Of a DNA stretch of 64,000 nt, positions 33,621 through 43,052 are shown piece after piece. Below the pieces are notes generated by a model. The model saw only the letters and a program-made list of their open reading frames with translations, made no database searches and was not told where the DNA came from. The translations under genes and the position numbers were made by a program. The DNA comes from Lachnospiraceae bacterium (lineage in GTDB: Bacteria; Bacillota; Clostridia; Lachnospirales; Lachnospiraceae). The stretch lies in contig JAUNOA010000001.1 of assembly GCA_030531245.1 (NCBI GenBank), positions 32,454-96,453 of the forward strand. The letters run 5' to 3'. Numbering within the stretch: the first letter of the stretch is position 1; each line of letters starts with the position of its first letter.

Positions 33621-35414
33621 TTAGTTTTCCTCAACAGGTGTGCACGCAATATTAAGATCCTTCAGCTGCTGATCATCAACCGTATCAGGCGCATTCGTCA
33701 GCAGACATACTGCATCCTTGTTCTTCGGGAATGCGATGACATCTCTTATGGAATCCTGTCCTAGCATCAGCATAACTACACGATCAAGTCCGTATGCAAG
33801 TCCTGCGTGAGGCGGTACTCCATACTTGAAAGCTTCAAGCAGGTAACCGAATCTTGCATTTACGATTTCCTTTGAAAGTCCGAGTACCTCGAACATCTTC
33901 TCCTGTATATCATTCTGATGGATACGGACAGAGCCTCCACCGATCTCGACTCCGTTAAGTACGATATCATATGCCTTGGCACGTACTCTTCCCGGATCCG
34001 AGTCTATGTACTGCCAGTCCTCATCCATCGGCATCGTGAACGGATGATGCATTGCTTTGAATCTGTTCTCTTCCTCTGACCACTCAAGAAGCGGAAACTC
34101 TGTAACCCAGAGGAATCTGAAATCATCTTTCTTCAGGAGTCCGAGATCCTCGGCAAGTTTGCAGCGGAGCGCTCCGAGTACGCTGCATACCAGAGCTTTT
34201 TTATCAGCTGCAAAGAACAGAAGATCTCCCGGCTTTCCTTCAAGCTTCTTAACGATAGCCTCGATCTCTTCCGGCTTCATGAATTTTGCAAATGATGACT
34301 TGAAGCTGCCGTCTTCTTCTATAGCCAGGTAGGCAAGCCCCTTTGCGCCGTATCCCTTAGCAAAGTCTACATACGCATCTATCTTCTTACGCGGCATAGC
34401 AGCCTGACCGCATGCATTGATTCCCTTTACGGCTCCGCCTGCTTCAAGAGCACCTTTAAATACTGCGAAATCACAGTCCTTGACTTCTTCACTGATATCT
34501 TTCAGTTCCATTCCGAAACGAAGGTCCGGCTTATCAGAGCCGAATCTGTCCATAGCCTCAGCCCAGGTCATCCTCTGTATCGGAGTCTTAACATCAACAT
34601 CAAGCACATCCTTGAAAAGCTTTTTAATGAGTCCTTCATTTACTTCGATTACATCATCTACATCGGCAAATGAAAGCTCCATATCGATCTGAGTGAACTC
34701 CGGCTGACGGTCTGCTCTCAGGTCCTCATCTCTGTAGCAGCGTGCCAGCTGGAAATATCTGTCATATCCTGAACACATAAGCAGCTGTTTGAAAAGCTGC
34801 GGTGACTGCGGAAGCGCATAAAACTTGCCCGGCCATACGCGGCTCGGTACCAGATAATCACGCGCGCCTTCCGGAGATGATTTAACGAGCGTAGGAGTCT
34901 CTATCTCCAGGAAACCATTATCCTGCATATAGTTACGAACTACATTGCAGATTTTGCTTCTTACCATGATATTCTTCTGAAGATCGGGACGGCGTAAATC
35001 AAGGAAACGATATTTAAGTCTCAGATCTTCTTTTGTCTTTGAATCAGCTTCAATCGGAAATGGAAGTACCTCTGATTCCGAAAGTATACGAAGCTCCTTC
35101 GCACGAACTTCAACTGCACCTGTTTCGATATCTTCGTTTGCCGCACCTGATCTCTTCTCAAGGGTTCCGACAACTGCTATACAAAACTCGGAACGAAGCT
35201 TTGCTGCTTTTGCAAATGCTTCCGGACCGCAGTCAGATTCTTCGAATATTATCTGAAGTATACCTGTTCTGTCCCTCAGATCAGTAAAGATGATGCTTCC
35301 TTTGTTTCGGCTCTTCTGAACCCAACCCATGACTGTTACTGTACTGCCGATCTCTGCACCGACTACCTCTGCACATCTGTGAGATCTTTTTAATCCTACC
35401 ATTGACTCTGCCAT
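33621..35414 (-). CDS. aspS: Aspartyl-tRNA synthetase, bacterial type
   Basis: A 597-residue class-IIb synthetase. The OB-fold anticodon domain (about 15-105: VTVMGWVQKSRNKG) is followed by motif 2 (FQLARCYRDEDLRADRQPEFTQ), the GAD insertion domain specific to bacterial AspRS (about 290-420) and motif 3 (GLAYGLDRVVMLMLG). It charges tRNA-Asp and, in species lacking AsnRS, can also load tRNA-Asn. It follows hisS by five bases. Confidence 0.97.
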   Translation of the reverse strand: MAESMVGLKRSHRCAEVVGAEIGSTVTVMGWVQKSRNKGSIIFTDLRDRTGILQIIFEESDCGPEAFAKAAKLRSEFCIAVVGTLEKRSGAANEDIETGAVEVRAKELRILSESEVLPFPIEADSKTKEDLRLKYRFLDLRRPDLQKNIMVRSKICNVVRNYMQDNGFLEIETPTLVKSSPEGARDYLVPSRVWPGKFYALPQSPQLFKQLLMCSGYDRYFQLARCYRDEDLRADRQPEFTQIDMELSFADVDDVIEVNEGLIKKLFKDVLDVDVKTPIQRMTWAEAMDRFGSDKPDLRFGMELKDISEEVKDCDFAVFKGALEAGGAVKGINACGQAAMPRKKIDAYVDFAKGYGAKGLAYLAIEEDGSFKSSFAKFMKPEEIEAIVKKLEGKPGDLLFFAADKKALVCSVLGALRCKLAEDLGLLKKDDFRFLWVTEFPLLEWSEEENRFKAMHHPFTMPMDEDWQYIDSDPGRVRAKAYDIVLNGVEIGGGSVRIHQNDIQEKMFEVLGLSKEIVNARFGYLLEAFKYGVPPHAGLAYGLDRVVMLMLGQDSIRDVIAFPKNKDAVCLLTNAPDTVDDQQLKDLNIACTPVEEN

Positions 35415-35419
35415 AATGT

Positions 35420-36649
35420 TTACCTCTTCATCTCCTCGTTGTAAAACTCTCTAAACTCGGTATAACCTTCTGCCGTAAGCTGTTCCTTCTGGAACTTCTT
35501 GTTCTTATTCATCTTGGCTACGAGTACTGTATCTCCCTTTTCTCTGGCGTCATTTGCTTCACGTATAATAGAAGCCAGTTTATCTGCCGCCATACCTTTT
35601 TCATAAAGATATGCCGTCTTGGCATGCGATGTCGGAACCTTGAATCCAGCATCCATCAATATGGTTATGATTCTTTCAAAACCGATTGAAAATCCGCATG
35701 CCGGTGTGTCCTGTCCGGTGAATCTTCCGATCATCTTATCGTAACGTCCGCCGCCTGCAACGGAACCTCCGAAGCCTTCCATCGAAACTTCAAAAATCGT
35801 TCCGGTATAATATCCCATACCCCTTACAAGAGTCGGATCATATAACAGATCAAAATCAACTTTTCTGCAGGCATTTACCGCATCTTTGATTTCACTGATG
35901 CTCTGCGCTGCCTCCGGAGCAATCTCATTCAGGCTTACGTTTCCTGCGACGCAGTTCATGTATTTATCGATAGAATCCTGTGAAAAGCCTGCTTCAAGAA
36001 GTTCGGACTTCACTCCTTCTTCACCGATTTTATCCATCTTATCAAGAATCACAAATACGGTATCGGTTGAGTCCTCAGGAAATCCTGCATAGTCAGCCAT
36101 ACCTTTGAGGATTCTTCTGTCGTTTATACGGACCTCGAATTTCTTTCCGGGGCAGATAAGCGAAAGCGCCTTTGTAGTCGCAAGTATCAGTTCGATCTCT
36201 GCTATGTTGCCTGGCTCACCGAGTATATCTATATCGCACTGCGTGAACTGACGGAAACGCCCTTTCTGGGGTCTGTCAGCTCTCCATACACTTCCGATCT
36301 GCAGCGCCTTGAAGGGATTCGGCAGATTTGCATTGTTGTTTGAATAATACCTTGCAAGCGGAAGTGTCAGATCATATCGCAGTCCGCTGTCTGCAAGGTC
36401 CGCTTCAGACTGAGCGGTCTCCAGATTTAGTTTCTCGCCTCTTTTCATGATTTTGAAAATAAGCTTTTCATTATCTCCGCCCTGCTTTGAAAGCAGATTT
36501 TCAATATGCTCGACACAGGGGGTCTCCATGCAGGAAAATCCGAAACCTTTGTAGGTCGTCTTGATGATATTCATCAGATAATCTCTGAGTTCCATCTCCT
36601 CCGGGAGTATGTCCTTCATTCCGTTGACCGGTTTTTTAATAAGTGCCAT
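35420..36649 (-). CDS. hisS: Histidyl-tRNA synthetase
   Basis: A 409-residue class-II synthetase. Motif 2 is IGSVWRADRPQKGRFRQFTQCDIDI, His-binding segments are LVRGMGYYTGTIFE and ACGFSIGFERI (motif 3), and an anticodon-binding domain makes up the last 90 residues. Its start overlaps hemZ by 14 bases. The hisS-aspS pair is common in Firmicutes. Confidence 0.97.
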   Translation of the reverse strand: MALIKKPVNGMKDILPEEMELRDYLMNIIKTTYKGFGFSCMETPCVEHIENLLSKQGGDNEKLIFKIMKRGEKLNLETAQSEADLADSGLRYDLTLPLARYYSNNNANLPNPFKALQIGSVWRADRPQKGRFRQFTQCDIDILGEPGNIAEIELILATTKALSLICPGKKFEVRINDRRILKGMADYAGFPEDSTDTVFVILDKMDKIGEEGVKSELLEAGFSQDSIDKYMNCVAGNVSLNEIAPEAAQSISEIKDAVNACRKVDFDLLYDPTLVRGMGYYTGTIFEVSMEGFGGSVAGGGRYDKMIGRFTGQDTPACGFSIGFERIITILMDAGFKVPTSHAKTAYLYEKGMAADKLASIIREANDAREKGDTVLVAKMNKNKKFQKEQLTAEGYTEFREFYNEEMKR

Positions 36650-38024
36650 TATTTATTTCTCTCTTTCTCGCAATCATCTCATCGATTCTTTCGATATAGA
36701 CCTGCGGGTCTTTTACATTTTCAATTCTCTTTACTCCGCCCAAGCCGCCATCGATAGGAATCTTCGTCGTTGTTCCCGCTCCGCATCCCACTATGATCTG
36801 CTTTTCCTCCATGATCAGGATGTTGTAGATTCCTTCTTTGCCTTCATGTGCATAGCCGACATTTTCAAAATTACCGGCCATATTTTTCTGACGGTACATA
36901 TAGTACGGTTTGAGGTTCATCCTCTCACAGCGTTCCTTCGTCAGTTCTATCATCCTCGACACAGCGTCAGGTGATGCCGACTCGTAACGGTCTTTCTCCT
37001 CCGAAAGTCTCGCCGCTCTTTTAAGCGCCAGAGAGTGAACTGTGATATCATCAGGTCCGAGATTTTCCAGCTCATCCATCGTGTGTTCCACATCCTCTAT
37101 CGATTCCCCGGGCAGTCCCACGATGATATCCATGTTAATGTTATCGAATCCCAGCAATCTCGCCAGCCTGAATTTCTCTGCGACTTCACCGACCGTATGC
37201 CTTCTTCCGATAAGGTCAAGTGTCTTCTGATTCATCGTCTGCGGATTGACTGAAATCCTTGAAACTCCACATTCCCTGAGTGCTTTAAGCTTGTCCTCTG
37301 TAATACTGTCAGGTCTTCCGGCTTCTACCGTAAATTCAAGGACACCGTCCATGTCATTGCATTCACGTATCTTCATGAGAATATGCCGGAGTTCATCTGC
37401 CTCGAGTGATGTCGGTGTACCTCCGCCCATATATATGGTCTGAAGTTTTTTCCCCGACATAATCTTCGAAACTTCTTCTATCTCTCTGCAAAGTGCATCG
37501 ATATAGTTTTTCTTTTTATTCTTCCATAGGGCTATAGGATAAGCGGTAAAAGAACAATAGAGACATCTCGTCGGGCAAAAAGGTATCCCTACATAAAGGC
37601 TCCACCCGTTTTCAAAATCCGTCTTCTCAAGTACCTTCTGTTCACGAGCCGCAGTATCAAAGCAAAGTTTGATTTTCTCATCGCTTGTCAGGAATACTTT
37701 TTTGAAATCTATTCCCTGCATTGCCAGTTTTGTCGGACGTATACCAGTGAGCGTTCCCCACGGAAGTGTCCTGCCTTCATGCTGCGACAGTACTTTATAC
37801 AGTTCGCGCTTTATGTCGCATTTCTCTGCAAACCTGTCTCCTGATGCAGGAAATGAAAATGTCCCGCCCGCTTCATCATTTGCAAAATCAACTGTTACAT
37901 GATAGCAGTCCTTTTCCTTATGTCCGTGTACTCTGACATCAGCGCCGTCTGGATAAAAAGCCATAAGAAGTTCACGCACATCCGCTTCAAAAGGTACCTC
38001 TTTGAGGTCTATTTCCCACATCAT
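36636..38024 (-). CDS. hemZ: Coproporphyrinogen III oxidase-like radical SAM protein HemZ
   Basis: A 462-residue HemN-family protein. The radical-SAM motif is CPTRCLYC (PFCPTRCLYCSFTAYP) near residue 170, followed by the GGGTPTSL strand and a C-terminal HemN domain (YMYRQKNMAGNFENVGYA). The 160-residue N-terminal extension is the HemZ feature that separates it from HemN/HemW. In this anaerobe it may act as a heme chaperone or an oxidase with unknown substrate. It sits between rel (4-bp overlap) and hisS, the usual clostridial order. Confidence 0.9.
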   Translation of the reverse strand: MMWEIDLKEVPFEADVRELLMAFYPDGADVRVHGHKEKDCYHVTVDFANDEAGGTFSFPASGDRFAEKCDIKRELYKVLSQHEGRTLPWGTLTGIRPTKLAMQGIDFKKVFLTSDEKIKLCFDTAAREQKVLEKTDFENGWSLYVGIPFCPTRCLYCSFTAYPIALWKNKKKNYIDALCREIEEVSKIMSGKKLQTIYMGGGTPTSLEADELRHILMKIRECNDMDGVLEFTVEAGRPDSITEDKLKALRECGVSRISVNPQTMNQKTLDLIGRRHTVGEVAEKFRLARLLGFDNINMDIIVGLPGESIEDVEHTMDELENLGPDDITVHSLALKRAARLSEEKDRYESASPDAVSRMIELTKERCERMNLKPYYMYRQKNMAGNFENVGYAHEGKEGIYNILIMEEKQIIVGCGAGTTTKIPIDGGLGGVKRIENVKDPQVYIERIDEMIARKREINNGTY

Positions 38025-40315
38025 CCTGTGGCCCTCTCAATATCCACTATACCGTCAACCTGACGCAGTTTTTCGATAACCGCATTAACTTCTTCGGCCC
38101 CGACCGTTTCAAATGAAAGATTGATTGTAATCCTTCCGTTCTTCCCGGCATGCGTATCCAGCGATCTGATGTCGATTCCTTTTTCGGTTATGGTCCGTGT
38201 GATATCAACAAGCAGACCTATACGGTTTGTAACATATATTCTGAGTGTTGCAACATATTTTGCTTTTGATCCTGTCGCACTGCTCTGCCATTCTGCAGGT
38301 ATGAGCCGCGCTCTGTCCTCCGGAGGCATCGAAATAATGTTGACGCAGTCTGTCCTGTGTATCGTGACTCCGCGTCCTCTGGTAACGAACCCCACGATTT
38401 CATCTCCGGGTACCGGATTGCAGCAGCGTGAAAATCTGACTGCAAGATCATGTACTCCCTTAACAGTGATTCCATGATTGGAATTACTTATTTTGGCCTT
38501 AGGATGATTTGCAGATGACGATTCACTCAGAACCTCAAGAACCTGCTCATCAGTAACTTCTTTCCTGACCACTTTATTGTATTCATCAACCATACGATTG
38601 ATGATCTGACCTTCTTTAAGTCCGCCGTGTCCTATAGTCGCAAGTATTGAATCCCAGCTGTTTGCAGAATATCTGGCACAAACCTTATCGACTATATCCG
38701 GTCTGTTGATCTCACTGAAATCAATCTGCTTGGCCTTACAGTATTTCTCGACTTTTTCTTTGCCTATGGCAATATTCTCTTCCTTCAGAGTTGACTTGAA
38801 CCACTGATTGATTTTGTTTCTTGCGCTCGTCGACCTGACCAGTTTCAGCCAGTCCATACTGGGTCCGCGCGAATTCTGAGATGTGATTATCTCAACCCTG
38901 TCTCCGTTCTGAAGCTTGTAATCTATATTGACTATCTGGTCGTTGACTCTGGCTCCGACCATCTTGTTTCCGACGGCCGTATGAATCGCATATGCAAAAT
39001 CAATAGGTGTGGAACCGGCCGGAAGATTCTTTACCTGACCCGTAGGCGTGAAGCAGTATACTGTTTCGGAAAACAGATTGAGGTCCGACTTGAGCAGTGC
39101 CAGAAATTCCCGGTTATCATTTTCCTTCTGCAGTTCCATGATCTGATGAAGCCAGTTCATCTTGTATGTTTCATCGGTCTGGTCGCTCGTTTCTGATCCG
39201 CCGCGTTCCTTATACTGCCAGTGTGCTGCGATACCGTATTCGGCAATCCGGTGCATCTCATAGGTCCTGATCTGAATTTCAAAAGGAGTACCGTCTTTTC
39301 CGATGACAGTCGTATGCAGTGACTGATACATATTCGGTTTCGGCATAGCTATGTAATCCTTGAACCTGCCGGGAATCGGTTTGTAATGTTCATGGATTAT
39401 TCCCAGTGCCGCATAGCAGTCCTTGATAGAATCAACGATGATTCTGACTGCGAAAATATCATATATCTGATCAAGCGTCTTATTCTTTTTCTTCATCTTA
39501 TTGTATATAGAGAACAAGTGCTTGACTCTTCCGTTTATAGTTGCGGAAATGCCGGCATCTGCGATGTGCTCCGATACTTCATCAATAAGGCCCTGCATAT
39601 ACGGACCGAGATTGGAGTTCTTCGCAGAAAGCTTTTCTTTCAGGTCTGCGTATTCTTCGGGTTCAAGATAGCTGAGAGCGATGTCATCCATCTCATCCTT
39701 GATCTTACTGATACCGAGTCTCTGTGCGATAGGGGAATAAATATCCAGAGTCTCTCTGGATTTTTCCACCTGTTTTTCCGGCGACTGGTACTGAAGCGTA
39801 CGCATATTGTGCAGCCTGTCGGCAAGCTTTACTATAATGACACGTATATCATGAGACATAGCCATGAACATCTTGCGGAGGTTCTCTGCCTGTTTCTCAT
39901 CATTATTCATACCGCCTATATCAAGTGCAGTCAGTTTGGTGACTCCGTCTACCAGTCCGGCAACATCTTTTCCGAAAATTCTCTGAAGCTGGTCCTTGTG
40001 CAGAATCGTATCTTCGACTATATCATGAAGCAGTCCTGCCATAATGGTATCAAGATCAAGTCCCAGATTAGCAAGAATGATAGCAACACAAACCGGGTGA
40101 GTAACATATGGCTCACCCGACTTACGTTTCTGATCCATGTGCGCGTTCTTTGCGGTCATGTAAGCTCTGTGAAGAAGCTCCAGATCTCCGTTGTTTGCTG
40201 AGTTCCTGCGTACTATTTTTACAAGTTCCGCATACAGCGCATCGGGATCCGTAAAATCGCTCGGCTGCACAATGTTTGTATCTAATTCTATGTTTTGAAT
40301 CTTATCTGTTTCCAA
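38021..40315 (-). CDS. rel: Bifunctional (p)ppGpp synthetase/hydrolase (RelA/SpoT homologue)
   Basis: A 764-residue long RSH protein. The HD hydrolase domain has HPVCVAIILANLGLD and LLHDIVEDT (about 70-105). The synthetase domain includes RVKHLFSIYNKMKKK, IYDIFAVRIIV and YQSLHTTVIG. A TGS domain starts at VYCFTPTGQVKNLPAG near 410, and a C-terminal ACT domain at ATLRIYVTNRIGLLVDIT. Both active sites look intact. It sets the stringent response. It is 32 bases downstream of leuS and overlaps hemZ by four. Confidence 0.96.
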   Translation of the reverse strand: METDKIQNIELDTNIVQPSDFTDPDALYAELVKIVRRNSANNGDLELLHRAYMTAKNAHMDQKRKSGEPYVTHPVCVAIILANLGLDLDTIMAGLLHDIVEDTILHKDQLQRIFGKDVAGLVDGVTKLTALDIGGMNNDEKQAENLRKMFMAMSHDIRVIIVKLADRLHNMRTLQYQSPEKQVEKSRETLDIYSPIAQRLGISKIKDEMDDIALSYLEPEEYADLKEKLSAKNSNLGPYMQGLIDEVSEHIADAGISATINGRVKHLFSIYNKMKKKNKTLDQIYDIFAVRIIVDSIKDCYAALGIIHEHYKPIPGRFKDYIAMPKPNMYQSLHTTVIGKDGTPFEIQIRTYEMHRIAEYGIAAHWQYKERGGSETSDQTDETYKMNWLHQIMELQKENDNREFLALLKSDLNLFSETVYCFTPTGQVKNLPAGSTPIDFAYAIHTAVGNKMVGARVNDQIVNIDYKLQNGDRVEIITSQNSRGPSMDWLKLVRSTSARNKINQWFKSTLKEENIAIGKEKVEKYCKAKQIDFSEINRPDIVDKVCARYSANSWDSILATIGHGGLKEGQIINRMVDEYNKVVRKEVTDEQVLEVLSESSSANHPKAKISNSNHGITVKGVHDLAVRFSRCCNPVPGDEIVGFVTRGRGVTIHRTDCVNIISMPPEDRARLIPAEWQSSATGSKAKYVATLRIYVTNRIGLLVDITRTITEKGIDIRSLDTHAGKNGRITINLSFETVGAEEVNAVIEKLRQVDGIVDIERATG

Positions 40316-40347
40316 TATTACCTGACTATGATGCTGATCTTCCGGTA

Positions 40348-42783
40348 TTACTTAACTACAATGTTAAGTATCTTTCCCGGAACATAGATTTCTTTTATTA
40401 TATTTCCGTTCAGTTTTCCTGCCGCTGTGAGGGCATCCTTACCCTTTGCTATAACATCATCTTTTGATGCTGTCGCAGAAACACTTACCGTGACCTTGGT
40501 CTTTCCGTTGATCTGTACAGGAATCTCAATCTCATCATCCTTTGCCGCATTCTCATCGAATTCAGGCCACTGTGCATGGAATACGGAATCTGTTCCGCCC
40601 AGGAGTTCCCAGACTTCCTCTCCCATATGAGGAGCAAAAGGAGCAAGCAGAACTGTCATTGTCTTAACCGTCTCAAGATCAATTCCGCCTTCTCTCTTGG
40701 CAATCTCCATGAACTTGTTATTATACTCCATGAATCCTGCTATAACTGTGTTGAGTGAGAACTGTTCAAATCTGCTCTCGATATCCTGCACGAGTTTATG
40801 GCGAAGCTTGATCATCTCGGGAGTTGCTTTTACATTGGCTGCGATTGAATCCTGAACCAGGTTCCAGAATCTGTTTAGGAATCTGGCAACACCGTCGATA
40901 CCTCTGTCATCCCATTCAGCATCAAGCTCCGGCGGTCCCACGAAAAGTTCATAGAGTCTCAGTGCATCACATCCGTAATCCCTTACAAGATCATCCGGGC
41001 TGACAACATTACCCTTTGATTTACTCATCTTGATTCCGTTCTTGCCGGTGATCATTCCCTGGTTAAACAGTTTTGTAAACGGCTCTTTGAAAGGAACCAC
41101 ATCAATATCGTAAAGGAACTTTGTCCAGAATCTTGAATAGAGCAGATGAAGTACCGCATGCTCTACACCGCCGATATACATATCAACAGGAAGATATTTT
41201 GCCGCTTTCTCTTTAGAGATGAGCTCCTTATCATTGTTCTTATCCACATAGCGCAGGAAATACCATGATGATCCTGCCCACTGAGGCATGGTGTTGGTCT
41301 CTCTCTTTGCATCTGCGCCGCACTGAGGACACTTGCAGTTTACCCACTCATCGATTGCAGCAAGCGGTGACTCACCTGTACCTGTAGGCTGATAGCTCTC
41401 AACCTCCGGCAGTCTGAGCGGAAGCTGATCCTCAGGTACGGCAACATTACCGCACTTCGGGCAGTGTACAATCGGGATAGGCTCTCCCCAGTATCTCTGA
41501 CGTGAGAATACCCAGTCACGAAGCTTGTACTGAACCTTTTTCCTGCCATAGCCCATATCCTCGATAATCTGAGGACCGTTCTTCTTCATATCTGCAGATG
41601 ACTTTCCGTTCCAGTCTCCTGAATTGATGAGTATACCCTGCGGAGCCTCATATGAATGCTCTGATACATCAACATCATTTCCGTCAGGAGAAATAACCGG
41701 AATGATATCAAATCCGAACTTCTTTGCAAATTCCCAGTCACGCTGATCATGCGCCGGAACACCCATTACAGCTCCGGTACCATAATCTGCAAGTACATAG
41801 TCAGCTACCCATACCGGTATAGGTTTCTTTGTAAGCGGATTGATAACGTAAGATCCTGTAGGAACACCTGTCTTTACCTTATCCTGCATACGGTCTACGT
41901 TGGACTTCATAGAAGCCTCGTAGATGTACTTCTCAACAGCTTCCTTATTCTCAGGTGTTGCCAGCTTGAGTGCAAGCTCATACTCAGGTGCCACAACCAT
42001 AAATGTCGTTCCGTAAAGTGTATCCGGACGAGTTGTATATACAGTGATCTTATCCTGTCCGTCGATAGGATTCTGAAGCTTGAAATCAACCTCTGCACCA
42101 TAGCTTCTTCCGATCCACTCTGTCTGCATCTTGATAACCTTCTCCGGCCAGTCAAGTGTCTGAAGGTCGTCAAGCAGTCTGTCCGCATATGCAGTAATCT
42201 TGAGCATCCACTGACGAAGGTTCTTCTTGGTTACAGGGCTTCCGCAGCGCTCGCAGACACCCTCACGAACTTCCTCGTTTGCAAGACCCGTCTTGCATGA
42301 AGGACACCAGTTGATCGGGAACTCTTTTTCATAAGCGAGTCCATGCTTGAACATCTGAACAAATATCCACTGAGTCCACTTGTAATAATCAGGATCTGTG
42401 GTATTAACCTCCATATCCCAGTCATAAACAGCGGCGATCTGCTTGATCTGACGTCTGATATTATTGACGTTTGCTTCAGTGGAAATAGAAGGATGAATTC
42501 CGTTCTTGATGGCATAGTTCTCTGCCGGAAGACCGAAAGCATCCCAGCCCATAGGATGGATAACATAATGTCCTTTTAAGATCTGATATCTTGACCATAC
42601 ATCAGAAATAACATAACCTCTCCAATGACCTACATGCAGTCCTGATCCTGACGGATACGGAAACATATCCAGACAGTAATACTTTGGCTTGATGCCGTCT
42701 TCAACGTTAATCGGATTCTCCTGCCACTTCTGTGTCCATTTCTGCTCGACTGCAGCATGGTTGTATCTAATCTTCTCTGCCAT
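40348..42783 (-). CDS. leuS: Leucyl-tRNA synthetase
   Basis: An 811-residue class-I synthetase starting MAEKIRYNHAAVEQKW. I use the ATG at 42781-42783 because AGAGG lies seven bases upstream; the open frame runs 25 codons further but that part is leader. HIGH motif HVGHWRGY at about 46, a CP1 editing domain in the middle (TRPDTLYGTTFMV), a zinc-like Cys set (CPSCKTGLANEEV-x3-CERCG), and KMSKS in KNGIKMSKSKGN. The promoter at 42907-42935 is near consensus and the leader has a hairpin but no recognisable T-box. Confidence 0.97.
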   Translation of the reverse strand: MAEKIRYNHAAVEQKWTQKWQENPINVEDGIKPKYYCLDMFPYPSGSGLHVGHWRGYVISDVWSRYQILKGHYVIHPMGWDAFGLPAENYAIKNGIHPSISTEANVNNIRRQIKQIAAVYDWDMEVNTTDPDYYKWTQWIFVQMFKHGLAYEKEFPINWCPSCKTGLANEEVREGVCERCGSPVTKKNLRQWMLKITAYADRLLDDLQTLDWPEKVIKMQTEWIGRSYGAEVDFKLQNPIDGQDKITVYTTRPDTLYGTTFMVVAPEYELALKLATPENKEAVEKYIYEASMKSNVDRMQDKVKTGVPTGSYVINPLTKKPIPVWVADYVLADYGTGAVMGVPAHDQRDWEFAKKFGFDIIPVISPDGNDVDVSEHSYEAPQGILINSGDWNGKSSADMKKNGPQIIEDMGYGRKKVQYKLRDWVFSRQRYWGEPIPIVHCPKCGNVAVPEDQLPLRLPEVESYQPTGTGESPLAAIDEWVNCKCPQCGADAKRETNTMPQWAGSSWYFLRYVDKNNDKELISKEKAAKYLPVDMYIGGVEHAVLHLLYSRFWTKFLYDIDVVPFKEPFTKLFNQGMITGKNGIKMSKSKGNVVSPDDLVRDYGCDALRLYELFVGPPELDAEWDDRGIDGVARFLNRFWNLVQDSIAANVKATPEMIKLRHKLVQDIESRFEQFSLNTVIAGFMEYNNKFMEIAKREGGIDLETVKTMTVLLAPFAPHMGEEVWELLGGTDSVFHAQWPEFDENAAKDDEIEIPVQINGKTKVTVSVSATASKDDVIAKGKDALTAAGKLNGNIIKEIYVPGKILNIVVK

Positions 42784-42861
42784 AATAACCTCTTTATCCT
42801 TTAGCTTTTTTGTACCAGAACAATTCATGCATTGTTTTGGTTTTTGCGCACCACACAATCA

Positions 42862-42890
42862 GGTCTTTCAGCTGAAAATGCATAAAGACC
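42862..42890 (-). promoter_or_regulatory. Stem-loop in the leuS leader
   Basis: Arms GGTCTTT and AAAGACC enclose a 15-base loop, about 10 bases after the predicted transcript start. The T-box core AGGGTGGNACCGCG is absent, so this is not a normal tRNA-sensing leader. A second weak inverted repeat (ACAAT-GCATGA-ATTGT) follows near 42820. Confidence 0.45.
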
Positions 42891-42906
42891 CGATTTTTAC
42901 CCGTTT

Positions 42907-42935
42907 ATTATATCTCACACATTTGCAAGTTTCAA
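42907..42935 (-). promoter_or_regulatory. Promoter of leuS
   Basis: TTGAAA (42930-42935), a 17-bp spacer and TATAAT (42907-42912) on the minus strand, close to the sigma-A consensus. It lies just after the terminators of the upstream amidase gene. Confidence 0.75.
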
Positions 42936-42965
42936 GAAAAACGTCCCGGTTCATTTTCTAATACC

Positions 42966-42990
42966 GGCTTTTTTTCTACTGCAAAAAGCC
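42966..42990. terminator. Second hairpin after the amidase gene
   Basis: Arms GGCTTTTT and AAAAAGCC. On either strand the stem carries a T-run in its arm; it sits between the main terminator and the leuS promoter. Confidence 0.5.
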
Positions 42991-43002
42991 CCTCAAAAAT
43001 CT

Positions 43003-43032
43003 AAAAACGATGGCTTGAAGTCCATCGTTTTT
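43003..43032. terminator. Terminator of the amidase gene
   Basis: Perfect arms AAAAACGATGG and CCATCGTTTTT around eight bases, 20 bases past the amidase stop; the T-rich arm serves as the release tract on both strands. Confidence 0.85.
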
Positions 43033-43052
43033 AAATAAAATAATCATCTGTT

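Noticed and set aside
39386..40201. 271-codon plus-strand frame opposite rel
   Set aside because: It is wholly antisense to the conserved HD/synthetase region of rel, is rich in Cys, Ile and His without any domain, and has no ribosome site. It is a shadow of the real gene.
42784..43052. T-box leader for leuS
   Set aside because: Searched by eye for AGGGTGGNACCGCG on the minus strand and found none; only simple hairpins are present.
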